Shown piece by piece: positions 27,261-36,004 of a DNA stretch of 64,000 nucleotides. Where the stretch lies: the NCBI RefSeq assembly GCF_000246855.1, contig NC_016609.1:5034744-5098743 (forward strand). Direction: 5' to 3'. The notes under the pieces are model-generated. The model was not told where the DNA came from and made no database searches. It saw nothing but the letters and a program-made list of their open reading frames with translations. Numbering within the stretch: the stretch's first letter is position 1; every line of letters starts with the position of its first letter. The DNA is from Niastella koreensis GR20-10. Lineage in GTDB: Bacteria; Bacteroidota; Bacteroidia; Chitinophagales; Chitinophagaceae. Position numbers and translations under genes: made by a program.

Positions 27261-27378
27261 TGTTACCAGGAAGGATGAAGTGGACGTTTCTCTGCTTTGT
27301 CCTTTTTTTATGACCCCTAAACAGTATCCAGACTATACCTGCGAACGACGCTTATAGCCTGGGTGAAAAACCCTTTCC

Positions 27379-28629
27379 ATGAAAACATGTCAGGTTATTG
27401 CAAACCTATTTCTATGTTATATCTGTTGTGCATTCGAGAGACCTCCTGTTACCCGCTTAGCCAATGACATTTTTACCGGCGGCGATCATATTTTAAACAA
27501 TACTGATACGACCCGGCGCACCCCCGGTGATACCCTTTCGGTGCTTCCCTCGAAGGCCTATACCAGGTTGATGTTTCAAAAAACCGAACATATAAAAGCG
27601 GCTCCCGGCACCAAATCAGTTTTATTTAATAAAACGGGCCAAAAACTGTATGCCATGAACCTGGAAGGCATGAGCATTTATGAATTTAACCAGGCCACCA
27701 GACAAATAGCACGGGAATTTAAATTTATTCCAACAGCAGGTATTGGTTGGGATTATGACTCTAACAAACCCATCCATAGCTATGAAGAAAAACCGGTAGA
27801 AGCCTGCCTGAGCCACGACGACAAATTTCTTTGGGTTTCCCTGCACAACGCTGCCAGTATTGTACCCATCCCTACCGAGCCTGTCTTTAACTGGACGGTG
27901 GACACCAGTGATATCAAAATAAAGCAAAAGAAGATCTATATAGAGTATACAGGTTCTGCCAACAAAGATTCTATCCGGGTACCGGTTATTGCAACAGGTA
28001 ATACCCCCAAAGTAATTGCCCGTACAGCAGACAGTAAGAATATCCTGGTAAGCAACTGGCATTCTCACACGGTGAGCGTACTGGCTACAGATACTGCCAA
28101 TTTCCCTTATGCGAAAATAGTGAGCACCGTTCCGGTGTCTGCCATTCCCAGAGGCATAGTGGTAGATGAAGAACGAAAGAAATCGTATGTAGCAATTATG
28201 GGCGGCGCCAGCATTACGGTTATCAATAACGAAAGCTGGACAAAAGAATCGGAGATCCCCGTAGCCTCCAACCCACGTCACATCGTATTGGGTGACAGCG
28301 GGCGGTTATTGGTATCTTACAACAAACTGGGGCGCGTGGCCTGTATTGACCCTGTAGCAGGTAAAACATTATTCTCAGCGCCTACCCATGCGCAACCACG
28401 CACCATTGCGCTTTCTAAAAATCACCGGTTTTTATTTGTAACCTGTTATAGCAGCGATAAGGTAGAAGTATTTAAGGTAAACGATAACAGTTTCACCCGC
28501 ATTGCTTCCCTTAATTGTGCAGGCCACCCCGTAGGGGTGGATCTTTTTGAAGATGATAATAAACTGGAAGCCTGGGTTTGCAGTTATCACAACGGCACGA
28601 TCAATATCTTTTCGTTTGGGAAGAAATGA
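27379..28629 (+). CDS. YncE-like beta-propeller protein
   Basis: 416 aa. The N-terminal hydrophobic segment (MKTCQVIANLFLCYICCAF) is short and Cys-rich; signal or lipoprotein processing is uncertain. Repeated propeller strands follow (KSVLFNKTGQKLYAMNLEGM, LSHDDKFLWVSLHNAASIV, KNILVSNWHSHTVSVLATD, SYVAIMGGASITVINNESW, HRFLFVTCYSSDKVEVFKVN), as in YncE/YVTN seven-bladed propellers. No enzyme motif is visible; a binding or envelope role is likely. It is a single-gene unit with its own promoter and terminator. Confidence 0.78.
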   Translation: MKTCQVIANLFLCYICCAFERPPVTRLANDIFTGGDHILNNTDTTRRTPGDTLSVLPSKAYTRLMFQKTEHIKAAPGTKSVLFNKTGQKLYAMNLEGMSIYEFNQATRQIAREFKFIPTAGIGWDYDSNKPIHSYEEKPVEACLSHDDKFLWVSLHNAASIVPIPTEPVFNWTVDTSDIKIKQKKIYIEYTGSANKDSIRVPVIATGNTPKVIARTADSKNILVSNWHSHTVSVLATDTANFPYAKIVSTVPVSAIPRGIVVDEERKKSYVAIMGGASITVINNESWTKESEIPVASNPRHIVLGDSGRLLVSYNKLGRVACIDPVAGKTLFSAPTHAQPRTIALSKNHRFLFVTCYSSDKVEVFKVNDNSFTRIASLNCAGHPVGVDLFEDDNKLEAWVCSYHNGTINIFSFGKK

Positions 28630-28644
28630 GTTGAAGAATATTAC

Positions 28645-28678
28645 AAGAAAAGCTTCACAGAAATGTGGAGCTTTTCTT
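28645..28678. terminator. bidirectional terminator
   Basis: AAGAAAAGCTTCAC and GTGGAGCTTTTCTT pair over 14 positions with one non-Watson-Crick position, loop AGAAAT. A/T-rich arms serve both the propeller gene and the convergent nitroreductase gene. Confidence 0.8.
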
Positions 28679-28706
28679 ATGCTTATACCTTTGCGCCGTG
28701 TACGGG

Positions 28707-29327
28707 TCATTGAACGAAAAACATATTTCCCGTTTTATGCTCATGCACTTCCGGTGTTTCATTGCCATAGCCTATAATAATTGAAAGCAATACCTCCTCT
28801 TCAGCCGGAATGTGAAGCAGGGGGTAGTCTTTTGTTTGAGCAACAAATTTGCCGAAACCAACCGGGCAGGTGTCTAAACCAAGCGCTTTTGCCGCCAGCA
28901 TAATATTCTGGGCACACATTCCGATATCCAAAGCAGCCCATTCATAATTTACCGGGGCAGTGAGAAATATGACAGCCGGCGCGCCGTGAAATACCGGATC
29001 TTTCAGCTTCTCCCAATCCGGATGCGTAATAAAATGTAACAGACCGGCTGCGGCTTTGGTAAGTTTCAGTACGCCTGACTTCATAACACCCTTCAATGCC
29101 GTACGCGTTATCTCTTTTGAGAACCTGTCTATCATTTGCCTGTCTGTTAAGATATAAAAGTGCCAGGGCTGATTATTCAAGGCAGAGGGCGCCATTCGTC
29201 CGGCGTCAAGGACCTGTTCAATCAGCGCCCGGTCAACCGGTTTGTCCTTATACCTTCGAACTGCACGTCTCTCATAAATCACCTTTAAAACATCTATAGC
29301 AACCGAAGGAGCTAATATATTACTCAT
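28707..29327 (-). CDS. nitroreductase family protein
   Basis: 206 aa FMN-dependent oxidoreductase. Motifs: YERRAVRRYKDKPVD (17-31, FMN phosphate contact), DAGRMAPSALNNQPWHFYIL (~41-60), an internal helix DIGMCAQNIMLAAKALGLDT and the closing IIIGYGNETPE. Nitroreductases reduce nitro groups, quinones or flavins with NAD(P)H in the cytoplasm. It is followed on the opposite strand by a terminator and preceded by the BON gene 52 nt upstream on the same strand, so the two may form a stress-related unit. Confidence 0.88.
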   Translation of the reverse strand: MSNILAPSVAIDVLKVIYERRAVRRYKDKPVDRALIEQVLDAGRMAPSALNNQPWHFYILTDRQMIDRFSKEITRTALKGVMKSGVLKLTKAAAGLLHFITHPDWEKLKDPVFHGAPAVIFLTAPVNYEWAALDIGMCAQNIMLAAKALGLDTCPVGFGKFVAQTKDYPLLHIPAEEEVLLSIIIGYGNETPEVHEHKTGNMFFVQ

Positions 29328-29379
29328 AGTATGAAAAGGTTAATTATAAATAATGACCAACAAAGGGGCGTCAATACAA

Positions 29380-30048
29380 CTAAAAAGCAAATGATTCTTC
29401 TTCCACTACAAGATCGTTCTCAACGCTGGTAACACCGGGCGCCGCCCAGGCAGCATTTTCAGCATCTTCCCTTTCTGCAATTGAACGGACCCTCCCGCGC
29501 AGCGTAACCCTGCCCCCATCCGTTTGAACGGTGATCCTGTCTGAATCGATAGTGGCAGACCTTACCAATGCGGCAGTGATATTGTCTTTGATATTAGCCG
29601 GCTTCACAGAGGGCTTGATGATAATAAAATTATTAACCTTGCGTACACCGGTCAGTTTTTCAACAGCCCGTTTTGCTTCTGTTCGCTGATACTCCCACTC
29701 CATCTCGCCTTCCAGTGAAACAACGCCATCTTCCACCTTTACTCTTATTTTCTGATCGGGGATACTTGTATTCCATTTCAATGCAAACAGCACTGCATCG
29801 GCAATTTCTGTATCCGTTTTTCGAAAGCTGGGCGACATACCTACCTGGATGTCTTCCGCTACCGCTTTAACTCCTGCTATTTTCTTTGCAGCGTCTTCGG
29901 CTGCGATCTTCTTTGAATAAGTATCTACCATACCCGACAACGTAACAATACCGTTTCTGACTGCAACGCCAATTTCAGCAGCACTCAGATCAGGCTCCCA
30001 TTTTAATTGATCCATTACATCCTGTTGGATCTGAATATCTGATTTCAT
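29380..30048 (-). CDS. triple BON domain protein (OsmY-like)
   Basis: 222 aa made almost entirely of three BON repeats: ~1-70 ([20 protein letters not shown]), ~78-145 ([20 protein letters not shown]) and ~152-218 ([20 protein letters not shown]). Each has the IKVxxxxGxVxLxGxV pattern. There is no evident signal peptide, unlike E. coli OsmY. BON proteins bind phospholipid surfaces and are often induced by osmotic or envelope stress. The upstream gap to 30344 is 295 nt and shared with the divergent NTF2 gene. Confidence 0.88.
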   Translation of the reverse strand: MKSDIQIQQDVMDQLKWEPDLSAAEIGVAVRNGIVTLSGMVDTYSKKIAAEDAAKKIAGVKAVAEDIQVGMSPSFRKTDTEIADAVLFALKWNTSIPDQKIRVKVEDGVVSLEGEMEWEYQRTEAKRAVEKLTGVRKVNNFIIIKPSVKPANIKDNITAALVRSATIDSDRITVQTDGGRVTLRGRVRSIAEREDAENAAWAAPGVTSVENDLVVEEESFAF

Positions 30049-30274
30049 AATGGAAATTTTAGTATTAATAATTTAATTACCCTCAGGATATTCGTTGTAG
30101 TATTTACAGGGAGGATTTATGATAATAAATTTACCAGTCAAAGGCGACGAAAATTATGACTACCATCAACCTGTATGCTGATCTACGTTCAGGGGATTTT
30201 TTATCATAAATAAGTTAAACCCAGCCAGTCGATTTGTATACCTCTTCAGCCTATTCCTTTCTCAGGATCGCAGC

Positions 30275-30282
30275 TACATTTG
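30275..30282 (+). promoter_or_regulatory. candidate -7 element TACATTTG
   Basis: An exact TAnnTTTG match 62 nt before the NTF2-like start. No TTTG is found at the expected -33 spacing, so this rests on one element only. The surrounding 30049-30343 gap shows no gene. Confidence 0.4.
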
Positions 30283-30343
30283 CCCCGTCAAATAGCATTG
30301 ACAGATCATTCATCAACACATTTTTTCATTAAAAGATCATTTC

Positions 30344-30739
30344 ATGAAAAGTACATTCTTTACTGAAGAGCCGGTTACTTCCGCTTTGGGCGTATTGTCC
30401 GAAAAAGTGCTGCAACGCCACTTACGTTCTTTTGACCGCAACGACCTGGAAACACTGATGATGGATTATACAGATCAATCGGTACTGATAACGCATGATG
30501 CCACTTACGCAGGCATTAATGAAATAAGGGCCTTCTTTGTGGGATTAATGAATCATTTTCCCAAAGGGCACTCCACTTTCGAGCTGGTTAAACGGGTGAT
30601 CAGGGACGAACTGATATTTATCGTTTGGCATGGAACAACACCCAGCCTGGAAGTTTCGATGGGTACAGATACATTTATAATAAAAGATGGCAAGATCCAT
30701 CAACAGACCTTTGCAGGCCAAATGAAATTCCTCAACTAA
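30344..30739 (+). CDS. NTF2-like (SnoaL-type) protein
   Basis: 131 aa, cytoplasmic. The cone-shaped NTF2 fold pattern is visible: helices RHLRSFDRNDLETLMMDY, strand QSVLITHDATYAGINEIRAF, then curved strands TFELVKRVIRDELIFIVWHG and DTFIIKDGKIHQQTF. Members range from isomerases to small-molecule binders; no catalytic set can be identified here. It has its own terminator-like hairpin. Confidence 0.75.
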   Translation: MKSTFFTEEPVTSALGVLSEKVLQRHLRSFDRNDLETLMMDYTDQSVLITHDATYAGINEIRAFFVGLMNHFPKGHSTFELVKRVIRDELIFIVWHGTTPSLEVSMGTDTFIIKDGKIHQQTFAGQMKFLN

Positions 30740-30767
30740 GGAAAGGCGATCGATTAGTGCAACTGTT

Positions 30768-30807
30768 TTGCCATCATGAATTTTAACTATAAAATTCATG
30801 ATGGCAA
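30768..30807. terminator. 17-bp perfect inverted repeat after the NTF2-like gene
   Basis: TTGCCATCATGAATTTT (30768-30784) and its exact complement (30791-30807) around loop AACTAT. It lies 29 nt after the stop. The AT-rich inner arm could substitute for a T-run; it may also be the scar of an inserted element. Confidence 0.65.
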
Positions 30808-30941
30808 GGCTATTATAGTGTTGAACGCTATGACATGGCGATCATCTTAAATGAAACTGTACTGGTTTAAAGTTTATTGGAAGGGGCACAGGGATCTAAA
30901 AGGTCGCTGTAAAGGCGGCTTTTTTTTATATACCATTCCCA

Positions 30942-31637
30942 ATGATCCTGGCGCCCCGTTCTTCTGACCAAATTCAGGGCCTGCCTGCCATAACAATCGG
31001 CAATTCAGACAGCCTGCATTTGGGGCAGTGGGTACTTGCTGTTGGCTATCCGTTGAATCTCAATGTTACTGTTACCCATGGCATCGTAAGCGCTAAAAGC
31101 AGGGATATTGGTGTTAATCAGGCTGCTACTTCGCCGGTTGACGCATTCATCCAAACCGACGCAGCCGTTAATCCGGGCAGCAGCGGCGGCGCCCTGGTAA
31201 ATACCAATGGTGAACTGGTGGGCATCAGCGCGGCCATTATTTCACCAACCGGCGCCTACGCGGGCTACGCGTATGCCATCACCTCGAATCTTATGAAAAA
31301 GGTGGTGGTCGATATTATACAATTTGGCTCGGTACAACGGGGTTACCTGGGTATTAATATGGCCCCTCCCGACCTCGACAGCACCAGGAAGAAAGCATTG
31401 GGAATAAATGACGACATTGCTGCGGTTTGGGTGTTGGATGTAGACCCATACGGAGCAGCAGCCCAGTCCGGCATTCAAAAAGGCGATGGGCTCATCAGGA
31501 TCAATGGAATTCCTGTTAGCACCAATTCGGAAGCCAGTGAACTGATCGCCCGGCAAAAGCCGGGAGATACCATTAGTGTAACTTACCTGCGCGGAAGAGC
31601 AGAGAACACCGCCCGTGTTGTTCTGAAGAAAAAGTAG
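30942..31637 (+). CDS. N-terminally truncated HtrA/DegP-like serine protease with PDZ domain
   Basis: 231 aa. The homology starts abruptly near residue 13 (GLPAITIGNSDSLHLGQWVL), in the middle of the usual trypsin domain. The nucleophile motif NPGSSGGALVN (Ser81) is present, followed by a PDZ domain (~125-228: QRGYLGINMAPP, AAAQSGIQKGDGLIRINGIP). The signal peptide and the N-terminal half with catalytic His and Asp are missing, and a stop at 30897-30899 closes the frame upstream. It cannot be a normal HtrA protease: it is either a decaying pseudogene or a non-catalytic PDZ/chaperone fragment. It ends 9 nt from the convergent RND gene. Confidence 0.75.
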   Translation: MILAPRSSDQIQGLPAITIGNSDSLHLGQWVLAVGYPLNLNVTVTHGIVSAKSRDIGVNQAATSPVDAFIQTDAAVNPGSSGGALVNTNGELVGISAAIISPTGAYAGYAYAITSNLMKKVVVDIIQFGSVQRGYLGINMAPPDLDSTRKKALGINDDIAAVWVLDVDPYGAAAQSGIQKGDGLIRINGIPVSTNSEASELIARQKPGDTISVTYLRGRAENTARVVLKKK

Positions 31638-31646
31638 GCAAGCCCC

Positions 31647-34600
31647 CTACTCCCCTAATTTCCGTTCCTTCTTTCGCAGCTCCTCCAGCTTTGCCTTGCC
31701 ATATGATAACCTGGTAATGACAACGAACAACACCGGCACAATAAAAATTGATAAGGCAGTTGCGGAGATCATGCCGCCGAAAACCGTCCAGCCAATGGTC
31801 ATACGGGCATTGGCGCCTGCGCCGCTGGCAAAGGCCAGTGGCAGCACTCCCAGTATAAAGGCAAGGGAAGTCATCAAAATGGGCCGTAAACGCAGTTTAA
31901 CGGCTTCCAGTGTTGAGGCAACCAGTTCCTGCCCGCGGTCCACGCGCTCCTTGGCAAATTCCACGATCAGGATCGCGTTCTTGGCCGCCAACCCGATGAG
32001 GGTGATCAACCCTACCTGCGCATATACGTTGTTGGAGAGTGTCGGAATGAAGGTAAGCGTTAGTATTGCGCCAAAAGCGCCAATAGGTACCGCCAGCAGC
32101 ACCGAGAAGGGCACCGACCAGCTTTCATACAAAGCCGCCAGGAACAGGAATACAAATGCCAGGGACAGCGCGAAGATGTACACGGTTTTTGAACCGGAGT
32201 TTACTTCCTCCCGGCTTAACCCCGAAAATTCATATCCATAACCGGTAGGTAATACTTTATCGGCCACCTCGCGCAAGGCAGTAAGCGCGTCACCACTACT
32301 GTAACCTTCCTTTGAGCCCCCGTTTATTTCGGCAGACCGGAACAGGTTATAGTGCTGAATAAGCGGTGCGCTTTCGGTGGAGGTGTAAGAAGTAACTGCA
32401 CTCAGCGGGATCATACTGCCGGCAGTATTACGAACATAATATCGTTGCAGTTCGCTGATATCGCCCCGGAAGGTAGTATCTGCCTGGGCCACCACGCGAA
32501 AGTTTCTACCATAAATATTAAAGTCATTCACATACCGGCTGCCCATAAATGTTTGCATGGTGTTGTACACATCTGCAATAGAAATCCCAAGCTTTTTACA
32601 TTGTTCGCGGTCCACATTCACCTGGTAACCCGGCGTACGGGCGGTGAAGAAGGAGAAGGCGCGGTTGATCTCCGGCCGCTTATTGGCTTCCACCACAAAA
32701 TTCTGCACTACCTTTTCAAAGGTCTTCAGGTCGTCCGTGCTTTCGCGTTGTTGTAATTCAAAAGTAAAACCGGCGGTTTGTCCTAACCCCGGAATAGGCG
32801 GCGGCGGGATCACTACTATGTTGGCGTTTTTAATGGAAGATAATTTCTTCTGTATTTCAGCGATCACGCCGTTTATCTGTAACTGTTTATCTTTTCTGTC
32901 GTCCCAGGGTTTTAACTGGGTGAACACTGTGCCGGCGTTCGATTTGGTAGAGAAGGTAACCACGTTCAACCCGCCCAGGGCTGCATAGTGCGCCACGGCC
33001 GGCATACTTTTCAATGTGTTTTGTATGGTATTCAACACTTCAATACTGCGGCCGGTTGAAGAGGCTTCGGGCAGTTCGTACGTGATGTATACGCGGCCTT
33101 CATCTTCGGTAGGAATAAAACCGGTGGGTTTGGTTTTAAACAACAAATAAGTGCCCACCAGTATACACACCAACAGGATCATCACATAGCGTGAGCCTTT
33201 GATAAATGTATGTACACCCTGGCCATAGGAATTAGTTGTTCGGGTAAACCAGGCGTTAAATTTAAAGAAGAACTTATTAAGCCCCTTTGCCTCTTTGCTG
33301 ATATGGCTGGGCTTTAATAACAGGGTACATAAAGCCGGCGTGAGCGATAACGCAATAAATGCCGAGATCAATACCGAGATGGCAATAGTAATGGCAAATT
33401 GCTGGTACAACCTGCCCACGATACCGGGAATGAAACCAACAGGAATAAACACGGAAGCCAGGATAAGCGCAATAGCCACCACCGGGCCTGAGATATCGCC
33501 CATGGCGGCCGATGTAGCATCTTTGGCCGACATTTTTTGTTCTTCCATATAATGCTGTACCGCCTCCACCACCACAATGGCATCATCTACCACTATCCCG
33601 ATGGCCAGCACAAAACCAAACAGCGTAAGGGTATTGATGGTAAAGCCAAGCGGAATAAAAAATATAAAGGTACCGATGATACTCACCGGGATGGCGAGTA
33701 CCGGGATCAGCGTAGCCCGCCAGTTTTGCAGGAACAGGAATACCACCAGTACTACCAGCGCCAATGCTTCCAGCAGCGTATGCACCACTTCATGGATAGA
33801 AACCTCTACCACCGAAACAGCTTCAAAGGGGATCACATAATCGACATCGGTGGGAAATGATTTTTTCAGCCGGTCCATTACATCATATACACCTTGTGCA
33901 GTTTCCAGGGCGTTACTGCCGGGGGCCTGGTAAACCAGCAGGTAAGATGCTCTCAACCCATCTACAAAAGAATTGTTTGAATAATTGAATTTACCCAGTT
34001 CAACCCTGGCCACATCCTGCAGGTAAACAATAGAACCGTTCTGCGGATTGCTGCGTACAATGATCTTTTTAAACTGATCGGCCGTAGTAAGCCGGCTGTT
34101 GGTAAACACGGTGTATTCAAACGCCTGCACCGAACGTTGTGGCGGGGCGCCTACTGAACCGGCAGCTACCTGCAGGTTCTGTTCTGTGAGGGCGGCAATT
34201 ACCTCATTGGCCGTTATGCCTAATTGCGCCAGTTTATCGGAATGCAGCCATACGCGCATACTGAAATCATCGGCCCGGGTAAATACGTCGCCCACGCCTT
34301 TTACGCGCAACAGGGCGTCCTTTACATATATATTGGTAAAGTTGTCCAGGAAGGGTACCGCGTGTGTTCCCTTTGGTGAGAACATGGCCACCAGCATCAG
34401 GATACTGGGGTTACGCTTACGAACGGTAAGGCCAAGGCGTTTCACATCGTCGGGCAAAGCAGGTGTAGCCACACTTACCCGGTTTTGTACATCCAGCGCA
34501 GCAATGTCAACGTTAGTACCTACTTCAAAAGTTACGTTCATGGTGGTACGGCCATCGCTGGTGCTGTTGCTTTGCAAAAAGGCCATGCCGGGCGTACCGT

Positions 34601-34811
34601 TTATCTGCGTTTCAACAGCCGTGGTGGTGGTTTGTTCCACCGTTTGGGCGTCGGCGCCGGTAAAGGCCCCGGTTACCTGAACGACAGGCGGCGTAATGTT
34701 AGGATACTGCGCTATGGGTAAACCATCCATCGCCAGTAAGCCTGTCATTACGATCACAATGGAGATCACTATAGCGGTTACCGGTCGTTTTATAAATGTA
34801 TTAGCGATCAT
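31647..34811 (-). CDS. RND efflux transporter, AcrB/MexB (HAE1) type
   Basis: 1054 aa inner-membrane proton antiporter with 12 predicted helices and two large periplasmic loops. It starts MIANTFIKRPVTAIVISIVI and keeps the proton-relay pair Asp409-Asp410 in GIVVDDAIVVVEAV, equivalent to AcrB Asp407/408. C-terminal helices include GLITLIGLAAKNAILIVEFA. Length matches the family. It is third gene of a TolC-AcrA-AcrB operon, 34 nt after the adaptor. Drug substrates cannot be read from sequence. Confidence 0.95.
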   Translation of the reverse strand: MIANTFIKRPVTAIVISIVIVMTGLLAMDGLPIAQYPNITPPVVQVTGAFTGADAQTVEQTTTTAVETQINGTPGMAFLQSNSTSDGRTTMNVTFEVGTNVDIAALDVQNRVSVATPALPDDVKRLGLTVRKRNPSILMLVAMFSPKGTHAVPFLDNFTNIYVKDALLRVKGVGDVFTRADDFSMRVWLHSDKLAQLGITANEVIAALTEQNLQVAAGSVGAPPQRSVQAFEYTVFTNSRLTTADQFKKIIVRSNPQNGSIVYLQDVARVELGKFNYSNNSFVDGLRASYLLVYQAPGSNALETAQGVYDVMDRLKKSFPTDVDYVIPFEAVSVVEVSIHEVVHTLLEALALVVLVVFLFLQNWRATLIPVLAIPVSIIGTFIFFIPLGFTINTLTLFGFVLAIGIVVDDAIVVVEAVQHYMEEQKMSAKDATSAAMGDISGPVVAIALILASVFIPVGFIPGIVGRLYQQFAITIAISVLISAFIALSLTPALCTLLLKPSHISKEAKGLNKFFFKFNAWFTRTTNSYGQGVHTFIKGSRYVMILLVCILVGTYLLFKTKPTGFIPTEDEGRVYITYELPEASSTGRSIEVLNTIQNTLKSMPAVAHYAALGGLNVVTFSTKSNAGTVFTQLKPWDDRKDKQLQINGVIAEIQKKLSSIKNANIVVIPPPPIPGLGQTAGFTFELQQRESTDDLKTFEKVVQNFVVEANKRPEINRAFSFFTARTPGYQVNVDREQCKKLGISIADVYNTMQTFMGSRYVNDFNIYGRNFRVVAQADTTFRGDISELQRYYVRNTAGSMIPLSAVTSYTSTESAPLIQHYNLFRSAEINGGSKEGYSSGDALTALREVADKVLPTGYGYEFSGLSREEVNSGSKTVYIFALSLAFVFLFLAALYESWSVPFSVLLAVPIGAFGAILTLTFIPTLSNNVYAQVGLITLIGLAAKNAILIVEFAKERVDRGQELVASTLEAVKLRLRPILMTSLAFILGVLPLAFASGAGANARMTIGWTVFGGMISATALSIFIVPVLFVVITRLSYGKAKLEELRKKERKLGE

Positions 34812-34845
34812 AAAGTAGCTTCTTGAAAATAATCAATAGTCAATA

Positions 34846-35988
34846 TTACTTCGCTGCCGTAGGCGCCCCTGCGGGTTTTGGCTGTCCGATCTGTACAGGC
34901 GATCCTTCTTTTAACTTTTGCGTACCATCTGTTATCACCTGCTCTCCTTCGTTGAGCCCATCGTTAATAACCACCTGGTCGCCGATGCGGGCGCCCAGGC
35001 TTACCTTTTTTTGATGGGCCGCCTTGCCATCGGTGGTATATACAAAGTATTCCCCCATTTGCTCAATAATGGCTTTTTGGGGGATCATCAATTTTTCTGC
35101 TTTGGCATCGTTCAATATCTGCACATTCGCCGTCATCCCCGCTTTCAGGTCGCTTTCTTTATTGGAAAAAACCAGCCGTGCTTTTATGGTGCCGGTTTGC
35201 GGATCAACCGCCCGGTCAATTAAATAGATCTGCCCGGGAAAGGGATAAGTTTCCTGGCCGGGTAATATCAGCTTGAAGGTGGAATCTTTCACTGTGCCGC
35301 CTTTCTTTTTCAATCGCTCAAAACGATACAGGTCTTTTTGATCGATGGCCACATCAACAGCCATGGGATCGTCTGAAGAAATGGTATTCAACAGGGTTTG
35401 TCCGGCAGAAACGGAGGTGCCCAGTTTTGCCTGTGAAATACCAATGGTGCCATCAAAGGGCGCATAAATGGTGGTATAGCGCAAACCGGTGCCCACACTT
35501 TCAACATTGGCTTTGGCCGCGGCTACCTGTTTTTGCGCGGCTGCCAGGGCGGCATCGGCATAATCTACCTGCTGTTTGGCAATGGCGTCATGCTTTTCCA
35601 GTTCATGGTAGCGGTCGGCATCCTTCTGGGCTTTCACCAGGTTGGTTTCCTGCACCTGCAAATTGGCCTCTGCCTGCTGGTAATTGGCCACGTATTGCTG
35701 CCGGTCTATTTCATACAACTTTTGTCCTTTTCTTACCTGGCTCCCATCTTTAAAAAAGATACCGGTCAAATACCCGTTTACCTGCGGCCGCAGATCAACC
35801 TGGTTCAACGGCGTTACCGTAGCCGGGTATTGATCGTAATAAGTTGCATTGCCTTTTGTTACAGTATATACATTTACGGGAACGGGCGGTGGGGCCGCTT
35901 GTTGGTTTTTGCCTTTATCATCTTTACACGACCACAGGAAACAACCGGCGCCGGTAAAAATAATTGCCCATGAAAGCTGTTTGTTCAT
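34846..35988 (-). CDS. RND periplasmic adaptor (AcrA/MexA-type lipoprotein)
   Basis: 380 aa from the ATG at 35988 (MNKQLSWAIIFTGAGCFLWS), chosen because it begins a lipoprotein signal (Cys16 or Cys21). The longer reading from 36039 would overlap tolC and hide the signal. Barrel-sandwich halves are VTPLNQVDLRPQVNGYLTGI and IYAPFDGTIGISQAKLGTSV, with a coiled-coil hairpin between (QQAEANLQVQETNLVKAQKD). A beta-barrel and membrane-proximal domain follow. It bridges the inner pump and TolC. Confidence 0.93.
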   Translation of the reverse strand: MNKQLSWAIIFTGAGCFLWSCKDDKGKNQQAAPPPVPVNVYTVTKGNATYYDQYPATVTPLNQVDLRPQVNGYLTGIFFKDGSQVRKGQKLYEIDRQQYVANYQQAEANLQVQETNLVKAQKDADRYHELEKHDAIAKQQVDYADAALAAAQKQVAAAKANVESVGTGLRYTTIYAPFDGTIGISQAKLGTSVSAGQTLLNTISSDDPMAVDVAIDQKDLYRFERLKKKGGTVKDSTFKLILPGQETYPFPGQIYLIDRAVDPQTGTIKARLVFSNKESDLKAGMTANVQILNDAKAEKLMIPQKAIIEQMGEYFVYTTDGKAAHQKKVSLGARIGDQVVINDGLNEGEQVITDGTQKLKEGSPVQIGQPKPAGAPTAAK

Positions 35989-36004
35989 ATACGTTAGCTT
36001 TTTA

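Noticed and set aside
27069-27378. Mobile element remnant
   Set aside because: Only a stem-loop and a promoter are visible; no transposase fragment, terminal repeats or target duplication.
27622-28281. 219-codon minus-strand frame
   Set aside because: Antisense to the beta-propeller gene, which has its own promoter, repeats and terminator.
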